A DNA stretch of 56,827 nucleotides from positions 1 to 56,827 of the forward strand of contig JAFRLM010000023.1 of the NCBI GenBank assembly GCA_017431225.1, read 5' to 3'. Position 1 is the first letter of the stretch, and every line of letters starts with the position of its first letter. Below the pieces are notes generated by a model. It was not told the origin of the DNA. It did not search any database and worked only from the letters and a program-made list of their open reading frames with translations. A program made the position numbers and the translations under genes. Shown in pieces: positions 34,469 through 42,870 of this stretch. Source of the DNA: Erysipelotrichaceae bacterium (lineage in GTDB: Bacteria > Bacillota_I > Bacilli_A > Erysipelotrichales > Erysipelotrichaceae).

Positions 34469-36298
34469 ATGAAACATTCCAGATATTTAATATTACCGGC
34501 TCTCTGCCTTCTGCTCTGCGCGGCCTTATGCGCCTGCACCGCAAAAGAAGCGGAAAGTGAGGAGACAGCCGTACCAGAAGAATCAGCGGATGCAGGCGAT
34601 TCCACTGTCACCACCAGTCTTCCCAAAATCGACAACACCAAGTGGTCCTACAATGCGGACGACGATGTCTATTACCAGATCGGGATCTCCTACTGCGAGA
34701 CTCCGGCGGACGCGGACTATGAGACCCTGGCGGTCTTTGTGCCGGGCGCCTATATGAACGCCACCGATAACGGTGACGGGACCTATACCTGCGAGATCAG
34801 TGAAGACGGCGAAGTGAACGGCTATACCGCCGACACCGCGCCGATCGTCATGCCGATCAATACCCCGGGCTATTCCGCCCAGTCAGCCCTTACCTCCTAC
34901 ACCAGTGTGACTTCCTACACCGAAGCGGGATTCGTCTATGTCCATGCCGGCTGCCGCGGCCGCGATGCCGGAGCGCCGGCAGGTGTTACCGACCTCAAAG
35001 CAGCTGTCCGTTATCTCCGTTACAGCGATGACACCCTTCCGGGAAGCGCCGAAAAGATCTTTACCTTCGGCATGTCAGGAGGCGGCGCCCAGTCCTCACT
35101 GATGGGCGCGACCGGCGACAGCAGTTTATATGAGCCTTATCTGAAAGCGATCGGCGCTGTTGAAGGCGTCTCCGACGCGGTCCTGGGTTCCATGTGCTGG
35201 TGTCCGATCACCAACCTCGATACCGCGGATGAAGCCTATGAATGGATGCTCGGCACCAGCAGAAGCGGTCTGTCCGAAGAGGAACAGGCGATCTCTGACA
35301 GACTTGCGGAAGCCTTTGCCGAATATATCAACGCTGCCGGACTAAAAGACGAGAACGGTAATGTCCTGACTCTCGAGGAATCGGAAGAAGGCATCTACCA
35401 GGCCGGCTCCTATTATGACTACATCAAGTCGGTCATCGAAGGCTCGCTGAACAACTTCCTGGCGGACACCACCTTCCCCTATGACGCCTCCTCCAGCTCC
35501 GCCGGCGGTATGGGCGGACATTCCGGCGGAGGAGAAAGACCTTCCGGCGAACGTCCTGAGGGCGGTGACATGCCAAGCGGTGAAATGCCGGACGGCGGTT
35601 TCCCGGGCGGATCCGAAAGCGATTCTTCCGAAGTGAACTACGAAGAGATCGATGACATCGAAAGAAACGATACTTCTTCCGGATTATCCTTATCCGGCAC
35701 CTATGAGACAGTGCAGGACTATATCGATGCATTGAATGCCAACGGCGAATGGGTCAGCTATGATGCCGAAACCAATACCGTAACGATCAGCGATGTCGCT
35801 TCCTTCGTCACCAGCCTCAAGAACGCATCCAAAAATCTCGGCGCCTTTGACCAGCTTGACGGCGGTCAGGGCGAGAATACCCTCTTCGGCTACGGAGACG
35901 GAAGCGGCGCCCACTTCGACGCGGTACTGGCGGAGATCCTCTCCGATCTCGGAAACAAATACGCGGAAAGCTATGCTGAAGATCTCGCGAAGACCGATTC
36001 CGCAGGCAATACTGTGGACACAAGGGTCGACATGTATACCCCGCTTTACTATCTGCTGGAAAGCGAAGAGGGATACGGCAGCAGCACTGTCGCGAAATAC
36101 TGGCGCATCCGCACCGGTATCAACCAGGGTGACTGCGCTCTCTCGACCGAAGTGGATCTGGCGCTGGCGCTCGAGAATTACAAAGGCGTTGAAAGCGTCG
36201 ACTTCGAGACCGTCTGGGGCCAGGGTCATACCCAGGCCGAACGCAGCGGAAACTCCGCCGATAACTTCATCAGCTGGGTAGAGAGCTGCACGAAATGA
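34469..36298 (+). CDS. Tannase-like alpha/beta hydrolase, lipoprotein
   Basis: This 609-residue secreted protein has a near-lipobox LCAC (Cys23). The core is a subtype B tannase-like hydrolase: VYVHAGCRGRDAG, then TFGMSGGGAQSSLMGATG with the nucleophilic Ser, and the C-terminal ETVWGQGHTQAE with the likely His. A Gly/Pro-rich insertion (about 350-390, repeated GG-x-P-S/D-G units) interrupts the lid region. Relatives hydrolyse galloyl or other aromatic esters; substrate is inferred only by family. ATG 34469 has an AAGGAG RBS, and a strong terminator follows. Confidence 0.82.
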   Translation: MKHSRYLILPALCLLLCAALCACTAKEAESEETAVPEESADAGDSTVTTSLPKIDNTKWSYNADDDVYYQIGISYCETPADADYETLAVFVPGAYMNATDNGDGTYTCEISEDGEVNGYTADTAPIVMPINTPGYSAQSALTSYTSVTSYTEAGFVYVHAGCRGRDAGAPAGVTDLKAAVRYLRYSDDTLPGSAEKIFTFGMSGGGAQSSLMGATGDSSLYEPYLKAIGAVEGVSDAVLGSMCWCPITNLDTADEAYEWMLGTSRSGLSEEEQAISDRLAEAFAEYINAAGLKDENGNVLTLEESEEGIYQAGSYYDYIKSVIEGSLNNFLADTTFPYDASSSSAGGMGGHSGGGERPSGERPEGGDMPSGEMPDGGFPGGSESDSSEVNYEEIDDIERNDTSSGLSLSGTYETVQDYIDALNANGEWVSYDAETNTVTISDVASFVTSLKNASKNLGAFDQLDGGQGENTLFGYGDGSGAHFDAVLAEILSDLGNKYAESYAEDLAKTDSAGNTVDTRVDMYTPLYYLLESEEGYGSSTVAKYWRIRTGINQGDCALSTEVDLALALENYKGVESVDFETVWGQGHTQAERSGNSADNFISWVESCTK

Positions 36299-36307
36299 TC
36301 CTTTGCC

Positions 36308-36337
36308 GCCCGCCTTTCAACAGGCGGGCTTTTTTCT
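36308..36337 (+). terminator. Terminator of the tannase-like gene
   Basis: GCCCGCCT (36308-36315) pairs with AGGCGGGC (36322-36329), followed by six T and a T-rich tail. Confidence 0.92.
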
Positions 36338-36470
36338 TTTTCCTCCCTTTTCCCATCGTTCAAATGAAAAACTGCATAGCTTGTCACTGTTCGTTTTTTG
36401 ATAGAATAAAAGAGTAGCCTGAAATATTATTCTGACAATAATTTGAATATTCAATACGGGAGGATTTCCC

Positions 36471-39400
36471 ATGACGGAAAAAGAACAGATACGGAAAAAG
36501 GCAAATACCTATTTCTTCTCGAAAGTCGCTTTCAACGCGGTCCTGATGATCATCGGCGCCGTCGTGATCGCCTTGTTCCTGACGCAGATGCAGAACCAGA
36601 CCTCGCTCTACCGCCAGAAGGAGAACAGCGAACAGGCGCTGACGGAAGTCGTCCGCGTGCTCGAATCGAACCGCAAAGATACCAAGGAATTAACGGAGAT
36701 CTTCCATGAAGGCAACCAGTCGATGCTGCAGGACCTTAGGGAACTTCTGACCTCCGGCATGTTCGACTTCCTGACGACAGTCACCGAAGAGGAACGGGTG
36801 GAAGTGTTCGATGACATCATCGGCCGCTCGGGGATCGATTATCTTTTCATCATGGATGGTGCCGGCAATATCCTGCTTTCCCAGCGGGAGGAATATATCG
36901 GTGTGAATCTCACGGATGTCGGGCTTCTGACTGCCGGCCAGCTGCAGGACCTGATCATCGGCACCGCCAAGAAAGACGGCTCGATCATGCCGGTATATGT
37001 CAAAAGCCTTTACGGAAACTTTTATTTCTATTCCACCACGATCCGCATAGATACGATGACGATCCAGCTGATCCTGGGCGCCAACGCGGATCATCTCGAT
37101 GTTCAGATCGAATCCCTGCAGGATATCTCCCAGATCCTGCGCCGCACCGCCATCAGCAATGACGGCTTCCTGTTCGCCGTTGAGCCGACGACCGGCACCT
37201 TCATCTATTACGAAAACGGCGGTGACGTACTGACCGGAAAGAATGCCTACGATGTCGGCGTGCAGAAGGAAGCGCTCCTCAATGGCTACAGCGGCATGCA
37301 GAACATCATGGGAAAACAGTATTACTGCGTATCGCGTGAATTCAACGGCACGACCTATATCTGCGCCGTTGCCGAGACCGCCAAGATCTTCTCCAACAAC
37401 CGCTATGTCCTGTTCTGGTCGATCACCGGCTATGTCCTGGTGATGCTGCTGTGCTTAAGCTACGCGATCATCGTCCGCAATGACTTTGTCCGCAACGTCA
37501 CACTGCAGAACAAGAAGATCTTCAAGACAAAGAACGGCGAGATCATCCTGAACCTCTCGGTCTTCCGGAAGGTCTTCCCGCTGATGGTCTTCGGTGTCCT
37601 GATCATCTTCGGCATCTCCTTCTATTCGCAGACACTGCTTGAGATCTCCGAGAGCGCGGAGAAATCGGCGATCGCGCTGGACGATATCAACGGGCGCTAC
37701 GAGGAATCCCAGCGCAACCGCGCGATCATCGAGGATTATTACGAGCAGCGTTTCATCAGCACCGCCAAGATGTTCTCGTATCTGCTTGAAGAAGATCCTT
37801 CGGTGCTTAACCAGAAGACCGACCATCAGTACACCCTGCTGAACAAGGACGGCCAGAGAGAATTCCTCTATGACGGGGAAGGAAATATCCTCCGCTCCGT
37901 CGCCTCCTCGAGCCGCCTCCAGGAGCTCTGCGACAACAACGATATCTACTCGGTCTATGTCTTTGATGACAACGGCCGAACGATCGCCACCAATACGACC
38001 GACTGGTTCTTCACACTCAGCACCGATCCTGAGGACCAGTCCTATGCCTTCCAGTCGGTCCTCGACGGGAAGACGGATGAGCTGATCCAGAACATCACGG
38101 CCAACGACAGTGGCGAACAGGCACAGTATGTGGGCGTCGCCTTCCACTACTACACGACTTTGGATGAAGAAGGGAATACCGTTTATCTCTCCCGTGCCCA
38201 GGCACAGGGCCTGACCGGGGAGACCTTCCCGAATCCGGTCCACAGTCACCGCTCCCTGCTGCAGGTCGAAGTCAGCAAGGAACTGGTCGAGCGGGTGCTT
38301 TCAACGACCGATGTCTCTTCGATCCTTTCTTCGGAGATGCTGAACGGCGGTTTCGTCCTTCTTTATGACGACAGCGAGCAACATAACTGCATCTATTCCC
38401 CGAACCGGGCGAACATCGGAAAGCCGGCTGCCGAGCTGAATGTTTCCCAGAATATCTTCTCCGGAAACGATTACTACGGCTTCACCCGTATCAGCGGGGA
38501 GCGTCATTTCCAGTATTTCCGCTATTCCGGCAATTATTTCGCCGGCACATCGATCCCGACCAGGACGATGTACAGCGCGCGTCTGCCGGTAGCTCTGGTC
38601 ACGACGCTGATCAGTCTGGCGATGATCCTGATCCTCTCCGGTACGGTCACCCTGACCACCAACGAGGAAGAATATCTTTACGCGACGATGGGCGAGACCC
38701 AGGAAGAGGACGGCCTCGATTCCAAGATCTTCAACATCATCCTTCCTTCCGGCAAGATCGCCGCGACCACCAAGGCCGCATCCCGCTGGGACAACCGCAT
38801 GCTGCGGTGGTATGAGCGCAGTCCGGAACAGAAGCTTCTTCACATGCTGAGCATCCTGGGCGGGATCCTGGTCTTCTATGTAGCGATCACGGTCCTCAGC
38901 GCCAACCACTTCTTTGAAGATGATTCGATCATCCGCTATATCCTGAGCGGCAACTGGGACAGAGGCATGAACGTCTTCGCTTTGAGCGCCTGCGCGATCA
39001 TCCTTGTCTTTGTTTCCGTCGTGATCACCTTCTTCCATATCCCGGCCAGCCTCATCTCCTCTCTGCTCGGCGCAAGAGGCGAAACGGTCTCCCACCTGGC
39101 TGTCTCGGTCGTCAAATACGGCGGCGCCCTGGGAGCGGTCTTCTACAGCTTCTATCTGCTGGGAATGGATCCCACGAACCTCCTGGTCAGTGCCGGTGTC
39201 CTGTCGCTTGTTATCGGCTTAGGCGCGCAGAGTCTGATCAACGATATCCTGGCCGGTGTCTTCATCGTCTTTGAAGGTGAATTCCGGGTCGGCGATATCG
39301 TCACCATCGGCGGCTTCCGCGGAACGGTCATCGATATCGGCCTGCGGACGACCAAGATCATGGCTGCCGACGGCAACATCAAGATCTACAACAACTCCGA

Positions 39401-39863
39401 GATCTCGGGCATCCTGAACATGACGAAAGAGACTTCGGTCGCCGCGATCATCATCGGCATCGAATACTCGCAGGATATCAACTATGTTGAGCAGGTCCTC
39501 TACCGCGAACTGCCGGCGCTGGCAGACAAGAACCCGGCGATCCTGGAAGGACCGACCTACAACGGCATCACCGAACTCGGGGAAAGCAGCGTCAATCTGC
39601 GCATCACTGCCAGAACGAGCGAGCAGGATGTCTGGGGCGTAAGGATGTATCTGAACCGCGAAGTCCTGCAGATCTTCAAGGAGAACGGCATCAACGTTCC
39701 GTTCAAGAACGTTACCCTGTCCTATCTTGAACCGCCAAAGAAAACAACGCGGCAACGCAAAAAGCCGATCAAGCTGAAAGACGCGACCGCAAAGATACAG
39801 AGCGAAGTCGGCGGACTTCCGCCGGCTCCCCCGACCGGAGACCATCCGGAAGAAACAAAGTAA
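36471..39863 (+). CDS. Sensor-domain/MscS fusion mechanosensitive channel
   Basis: This is a 1130-residue membrane protein. TM1 (about 20-38) precedes extracytoplasmic region 1 (39-311), which looks like a Cache-type sensor (IDYLFIMDGAGNILLSQ, ISNDGFLFAVEPTTGTFIYY). TM2 (312-335) and TM3 (369-388) bracket a short cytoplasmic loop. Extracytoplasmic region 2 (389-703), again Cache-like (YSVYVFDDNGRTIATN), ends at TM4 (704-727). An MscS module follows: TMs near 791, 833 and 872, the pore helix VLSLVIGLGAQSLINDILAG (910-929), the beta domain FEGEFRVGDIVTIGGFRGTVIDIGLRTT and an alpha/beta tail to about 1086. Ligand-tuned osmotic gating is inferred. GGAGG precedes ATG. Confidence 0.88.
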   Translation: MTEKEQIRKKANTYFFSKVAFNAVLMIIGAVVIALFLTQMQNQTSLYRQKENSEQALTEVVRVLESNRKDTKELTEIFHEGNQSMLQDLRELLTSGMFDFLTTVTEEERVEVFDDIIGRSGIDYLFIMDGAGNILLSQREEYIGVNLTDVGLLTAGQLQDLIIGTAKKDGSIMPVYVKSLYGNFYFYSTTIRIDTMTIQLILGANADHLDVQIESLQDISQILRRTAISNDGFLFAVEPTTGTFIYYENGGDVLTGKNAYDVGVQKEALLNGYSGMQNIMGKQYYCVSREFNGTTYICAVAETAKIFSNNRYVLFWSITGYVLVMLLCLSYAIIVRNDFVRNVTLQNKKIFKTKNGEIILNLSVFRKVFPLMVFGVLIIFGISFYSQTLLEISESAEKSAIALDDINGRYEESQRNRAIIEDYYEQRFISTAKMFSYLLEEDPSVLNQKTDHQYTLLNKDGQREFLYDGEGNILRSVASSSRLQELCDNNDIYSVYVFDDNGRTIATNTTDWFFTLSTDPEDQSYAFQSVLDGKTDELIQNITANDSGEQAQYVGVAFHYYTTLDEEGNTVYLSRAQAQGLTGETFPNPVHSHRSLLQVEVSKELVERVLSTTDVSSILSSEMLNGGFVLLYDDSEQHNCIYSPNRANIGKPAAELNVSQNIFSGNDYYGFTRISGERHFQYFRYSGNYFAGTSIPTRTMYSARLPVALVTTLISLAMILILSGTVTLTTNEEEYLYATMGETQEEDGLDSKIFNIILPSGKIAATTKAASRWDNRMLRWYERSPEQKLLHMLSILGGILVFYVAITVLSANHFFEDDSIIRYILSGNWDRGMNVFALSACAIILVFVSVVITFFHIPASLISSLLGARGETVSHLAVSVVKYGGALGAVFYSFYLLGMDPTNLLVSAGVLSLVIGLGAQSLINDILAGVFIVFEGEFRVGDIVTIGGFRGTVIDIGLRTTKIMAADGNIKIYNNSEISGILNMTKETSVAAIIIGIEYSQDINYVEQVLYRELPALADKNPAILEGPTYNGITELGESSVNLRITARTSEQDVWGVRMYLNREVLQIFKENGINVPFKNVTLSYLEPPKKTTRQRKKPIKLKDATAKIQSEVGGLPPAPPTGDHPEETK

Positions 39864-39873
39864 AGGAGGAAAC

Positions 39874-40473
39874 ATGGGTCTCTTTGACAAACTGGCAGAG
39901 CTCGGCGAACAGCTGAATCAGGCTGCCAACGACATCAGCAAAACCACGATCACCGACTACGGCGAACCGGTCTATTCCCTCTACACTGCCCGTGATCTGA
40001 CGGACATCCACTGGCGGATCAATGTCACCGATGAGCAGGAACAGCTGAAATACTATACGAAGTCCAGCTTCTTCCAGCTCAAAGGCGAGACCGATATCAT
40101 GGACGCCGAAGACAGGGTGATCGCGCACCTTGAGAAAAAGCCGTTCAGCCTGCACGAGATCCATTATGTGCAGATGGCGAACGGCCAGGAGATCACTTTA
40201 TCCAATGAACTGTTCCATATCGTCGATGACATCACGAACATCGAGGAACTGGGCTGGCAGATGCGCGGCAACTTCATCAGTCTGCACTTCAATCTCGTCG
40301 ATCAGAATGAACAGCCGCTGGCGACCGTCAGCCGCAAGATGGTCTCGCTCCACGACAAATACTGCATCGGCATCTATCAGCCGCAGTATGAGGATGTGAT
40401 CGTCGCGATCGTGATCCAGCTTGAGAAGATGCTGGAGGACCGCCGCCAGAACCAGAGCTCCTCAGACGACTGA
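39874..40473 (+). CDS. LURP-one-related (LOR/tubby-like) protein
   Basis: This 199-residue soluble protein has the beta-sandwich pattern of LURP-one-related proteins: IMDAEDRVIAHLEKKPFSLHEIHYV, FNLVDQNEQPLATVSRK and LHDKYCIGIYQPQYEDVIVAIVIQLE, whose final hydrophobic helix would run through the barrel. The N-terminal 30 residues form an amphipathic helix (LFDKLAELGEQLNQAAND). It begins 10 nt after the MscS fusion with AAAGGAGG, so the two are co-transcribed. Bacterial relatives such as YxjI have no firm function. A role with the channel is inferred from position only. Confidence 0.72.
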   Translation: MGLFDKLAELGEQLNQAANDISKTTITDYGEPVYSLYTARDLTDIHWRINVTDEQEQLKYYTKSSFFQLKGETDIMDAEDRVIAHLEKKPFSLHEIHYVQMANGQEITLSNELFHIVDDITNIEELGWQMRGNFISLHFNLVDQNEQPLATVSRKMVSLHDKYCIGIYQPQYEDVIVAIVIQLEKMLEDRRQNQSSSDD

Positions 40474-40499
40474 TCAAAACAATACTATCCGGACACAAA

Positions 40500-40604
40500 A
40501 AAGAGCTGCTGAGCAGCTCTTTCGTTTACTTGATGATGGATTCGAGCCAGCACTCCGGTTTTTCGAAGCCCAGCAGTTTGACGACAGTCGCCGCCACGTT
40601 GGCA
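40500..40604 (-). pseudogene. Duplicate of the gpmI 3' end with its terminator
   Basis: On the minus strand the last 26 codons of gpmI reappear (ANVAATVVKLLGFEKPECWL then ESIIK and TAA at 40526-40528), differing by Ala to Ser from the true gpmI end at 42871. The following terminator hairpin (AAAGAGCTGCT / AGCAGCTCTTT, then TTTTTT) is also kept in a diverged form. Upstream homology stops abruptly near 40604. It serves as terminator for the facing LOR gene as well. Confidence 0.85.
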
Positions 40605-40689
40605 GTTCATAGTCGATATCCATATTTTATCAACGCTTATCAACATTTTCATAGAAAAGGCAGGACGCTTCCGCTCCTGCCCTGATCAG

Positions 40690-42483
40690 TCAGTCTCCGG
40701 ATTCCGTCTGCTCCCGGATCCGTTCAAATACGACGGTATGGAACTTCCTTCCGCCCGCTTCCCGCGGAATGATCTTCGGTCTTACCCGCAGAGGCAGTTT
40801 CTCCAGCAGTTCTTCCAGTTCCTCCTTACGGATGCCCACCAGCAGGCCGTCCGCCTCGGAACCTCCCAGTTCGAAGTTGCCCAGCGCAAACGGCATCAGA
40901 TCCTGGTTGGAAGGCAGGATCGAGCGCAGGCTCGGCAGCACGACCGAAGTCGCGACACCTTCTTCCGGCATCTCGACCCATTCCGTCTCGGTGCAACCGC
41001 ATTTGTTGCAGGCATAGACCGGCGGCCATTCGATATGACCGCAGCGGGGACACTTCCGGCCGAGGATCTTTCCTTCCGCCAGGGCGTCATAGTATTTCTT
41101 AACGATCATTTCCGGGATCTTCCGCTCTTCACGGAAAGGTGCTTCGGACTGTTTCGAAGCTGTCCGGCGCAGCAGCACGGCAGCCAGGTTCTGTCCGCCG
41201 CCGAATCCGCGCAGAAGGACCGTCTGCGGAAGTTTCCTCACCTGGCGCTCTCCGGCAAGACCGCGCATCTGCAGCACCGCTTCATAGATATCTGCCAGAC
41301 CGGAAGCCGCATGGGCATGGCCGAACGCCGTTCTGCCGCCGTTGGTGTTGATGGGCTTGTCTCCGTCATATGCGGTGCGCCCTTCAATAAAGTATTTCCA
41401 TCCCTCTCCTTCCGGAAGATACCCGGAGGCTTCGGCAGCCGCCAACTGGCTCGGGATCAGAAAATCGTTCGCATATAAAAGATCGATCTCTTCGGGCTTC
41501 ACGCCGGTCACTTCATAGACCTGGCGGATCGCCTCGATCGTACCGCGCCATTCAAGGTGCGGTGTATTGTTTTCAAGATCGGAAACGCCGATGCCGAGAA
41601 CTTCGATCGGAGTATGCGGCAGATCCCGTTTCTCCGCCCATTCCGTCGAGGCAACGATCACCGCTGCCGCGCCGTCGCATTTCAGTTCGAATCCCGAAGG
41701 ACGCATCAGTCCGCCGATACGGGGATTGGCGGGTGAATGCAGATACGTCAGTCCGTCCGGGAAACCGGCCGCTTTCGCTTCTTCGTCCAGAGGAACACGG
41801 TTGACTGCGAGCGGTGCATGGACCGCGTTTTTACGGTTGGCTGCCGCCATGGCGATCAGCGCGCTGTCGATCTCCTCGTCTGTCAGACCGTATTTGCGCT
41901 GGTAGACGACCGCCGCGTCGTCGGTGCTGATCTTGCTGCCCATCATCTCCCGGGTATAGCAGTTGTCGCTCAGGTTCTCGGTGGAACGGAAGAACTCCTC
42001 GACCGGGAACTTTTTGCGATAGATCTGCGGAACGTCCAGTCCTTCCGGGATCGCGTCGCCGAATTCCACACAGCCGCTGAGCACACAGTCGTACTTGCCG
42101 GAAGCAACGGCGTTTACCGCCAATTCCAGCGCCATGTAGCCCGTGCAGCAGGCTTCGGAATGATGAACGGAGCCTTTCCCTTTCATGCCAAACCAGTTGG
42201 CCACCTGCATATTCGGAGACAGATAGCCGGAACCGTTCATCGGATTGGCTTGCCCGTGATAATAGAATTCCACTTCCTGCGGCGAGACGCCGGCATCCTT
42301 CATCGCAGACAGAGCCGCCTGTCCGAACAGTTCTCCTTCGGTCAGCCCGTTGGTCTCTTCGCTTTCAAGCGTGTACATGAAAGGCGTGCAGCCCACGCCG
42401 ATGATACTGACAGAACGGCTGTAGGGATGAAGGTGTGTCTGGTTCATCGCCCGTCCGTAGTCGACATTATACTTTTTGCCCAT
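40690..42483 (-). CDS. Thiolase-like domain fused to DUF35 OB-fold/zinc ribbon
   Basis: This 597-residue protein has residues 20-430 forming an SCP2/Ltp-type thiolase: the putative nucleophile Cys112 (SEACCTGYMALE), ALIAMAAANRKNAVHAP, and NTNGGRTAFGHAHAASG with the active-site His. The usual third Cys motif (CxG near the end) is replaced by LLRGFGGGQN. Residues about 450-585 are a DUF35 domain with a four-Cys rudder, CPRCG and CNKCG, plus an OB fold. Separate thiolase and DUF35 subunits work together in PhlC/PhlB, archaeal HMG-CoA synthesis and sterol aldolases. Acyl transfer or retro-aldol cleavage of a CoA thioester is therefore plausible, not proven. Confidence 0.83.
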   Translation of the reverse strand: MGKKYNVDYGRAMNQTHLHPYSRSVSIIGVGCTPFMYTLESEETNGLTEGELFGQAALSAMKDAGVSPQEVEFYYHGQANPMNGSGYLSPNMQVANWFGMKGKGSVHHSEACCTGYMALELAVNAVASGKYDCVLSGCVEFGDAIPEGLDVPQIYRKKFPVEEFFRSTENLSDNCYTREMMGSKISTDDAAVVYQRKYGLTDEEIDSALIAMAAANRKNAVHAPLAVNRVPLDEEAKAAGFPDGLTYLHSPANPRIGGLMRPSGFELKCDGAAAVIVASTEWAEKRDLPHTPIEVLGIGVSDLENNTPHLEWRGTIEAIRQVYEVTGVKPEEIDLLYANDFLIPSQLAAAEASGYLPEGEGWKYFIEGRTAYDGDKPINTNGGRTAFGHAHAASGLADIYEAVLQMRGLAGERQVRKLPQTVLLRGFGGGQNLAAVLLRRTASKQSEAPFREERKIPEMIVKKYYDALAEGKILGRKCPRCGHIEWPPVYACNKCGCTETEWVEMPEEGVATSVVLPSLRSILPSNQDLMPFALGNFELGGSEADGLLVGIRKEELEELLEKLPLRVRPKIIPREAGGRKFHTVVFERIREQTESGD

Positions 42484-42600
42484 ACGCGGATCCTCTCTTT
42501 TTCTTCATTATAACAGCAGCAAAAGCCGAACTGTTTTGACCATTTTTATGATTTTTCCGCCGTTGGAAAGGGGATCGTTAGGTAAAGGCACAAAAAAAGA

Positions 42601-42625
42601 AAAGAGGAGCGGTATGCCCCTCTCT
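42601..42625 (-). terminator. Terminator of the flavoenzyme remnant
   Basis: On the minus strand GAGGGGC and GCTCCTC form a hairpin followed by TTTTCTTTTTTT. Confidence 0.65.
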
Positions 42626-42628
42626 GAT

Positions 42629-42790
42629 TCAGATGCTTTCGGCGACGAGCTGCGCTTCGCTGGCCGCATTCGTGATGCGGCGCGGTTTCACGGCGTCGCC
42701 GATGATATGGTACGGGATCTTCAGCTCCTCAAGGGTCTCCTTCGTGAAGGCCTCAACTTCAGCGCCTTCATCTTTGACTCCATTATAGCG
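42629..42790 (-). pseudogene. C-terminal remnant of an NADH:flavin oxidoreductase (FadH-like)
   Basis: On the minus strand a frame ending in TGA (42629-42631) reads LEELKIPYHIIGDAVKPRRI then TNAASEAQLVAESI. IGDAVKPRRI is the FAD-contacting C-terminal motif of 2,4-dienoyl-CoA reductase/old yellow enzyme relatives, normally more than 600 residues long. Only about 50 codons are left and no start is seen. It sits between the thiolase gene and gpmI; 42791-42840 shows nothing, and 42484-42600 holds the thiolase promoter region. Confidence 0.68.
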
Positions 42791-42840
42791 AAGCAGACAG
42801 TTCGCAATGGTCCCTGGCTGCTGATTCCTATTTATGCAGG

Positions 42841-42866
42841 AAAGAGCTGTCCACAGACAGCTCTTT
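42841..42866 (-). terminator. gpmI terminator
   Basis: AAAGAGCTGT (42841-42850) pairs with ACAGCTCTTT (42857-42866). It directly follows the gpmI stop on the minus strand. Confidence 0.75.
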
Positions 42867-42870
42867 CAGT

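Noticed and set aside
41680..41700. tRNA-like TTCGAATCC sequence
   Set aside because: It lies inside the thiolase coding frame and no cloverleaf can be formed around it; no other tRNA arms were found.
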